Source of the DNA: Siphonodentalium dalli | Lineage: Eukaryota; Mollusca; Scaphopoda; Gadilida; Siphonodentaliidae | Assembly (NCBI GenBank): GCA_032622095.1 | Contig: CP136067.1 | Location: 94,788,707-94,852,706, forward strand | Length of the DNA stretch: 64,000 nt | Direction: 5' to 3' | Shown here: positions 63,991 to 64,000 of the stretch, in pieces | How positions within the stretch are numbered: the first letter of the stretch is position 1 | Layout: the number at the start of each line of letters is the position of its first letter | Position numbers and translations under genes: made by a program | The notes under the pieces: model-generated | What the model saw: the letters and a program-made list of their open reading frames with translations, nothing else | Told to the model about the DNA's origin: nothing | The model's database searches: none

Positions 63991-64000
63991 CCATGATCAT

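Overview
This is metazoan nuclear DNA: AT-rich, intron-containing, with no operons and no ribosome-binding sites. One gene is clear, the CCAAT-box subunit NF-YA, on the minus strand from about 34.67 kb down to 22.86 kb. It has seven coding exons that join in frame into about 534 residues. Almost everything else is mobile or repetitive DNA. RTE/CR1-like LINE tails and the general repeat style suggest a marine invertebrate, possibly a mollusc; this is an inference and the species cannot be named from the sequence.

Layout. 1-8.5 kb: dispersed MITEs, short minisatellites, LINE debris and two weak candidate terminal exons on the plus strand. 9.7-12.36 kb: a large 20-bp minisatellite with higher-order variants. 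12.4-22.8 kb: dense, often nested MITEs. 22.8-34.7 kb: NF-YA, with introns packed with MITEs, a head-to-head SINE pair, a 23-bp minisatellite and a TIR element carrying a broken RecQ-helicase-like fragment. 35-45 kb: more MITEs, inverted-repeat elements and satellites. 46.7-48.05 kb: a CpG-rich tandem array of LINE 3' ends. 49.2-49.9 kb: a MITE and a possible first exon. 50.5-52.2 kb: a poly-G inverted-repeat element and a degenerate 40-bp satellite. 52.7-55.9 kb: remains of two non-LTR retrotransposons. 56.3-62 kb: two copies of a recent 650-bp duplication around a 160-bp satellite. 62.6-64 kb: a long inverted repeat.

The MITEs sort by their ends. Families A (several subfamilies), B and F are flanked by TTAA and most have CCC/GGG-type or AGG/CCT ends, as in piggyBac-like elements. 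Family C gives 8-bp target duplications and looks hAT-like. Family D is a near-perfect palindrome starting CAGT with TA flanks, as in Tc1/mariner. Family E is a foldback element. Nested insertions (B in A, C in F, C in C, E in B, A inside E, a MULE-like element in B) give a relative age order.

Most notable: (1) the same 26-bp stem is shared by at least four otherwise unrelated TTAA-flanked ends; (2) in family D, private substitutions are mirrored in both arms of each copy; (3) a 613-bp element with about 57-bp TIRs and a 9-bp target duplication carries a frameshifted RecQ-like fragment inside an NF-YA intron; (4) several MITEs sit within 22-52 bp of NF-YA splice sites; (5) repeat arrays carry perfect NRF1-type and YY1-type motifs.
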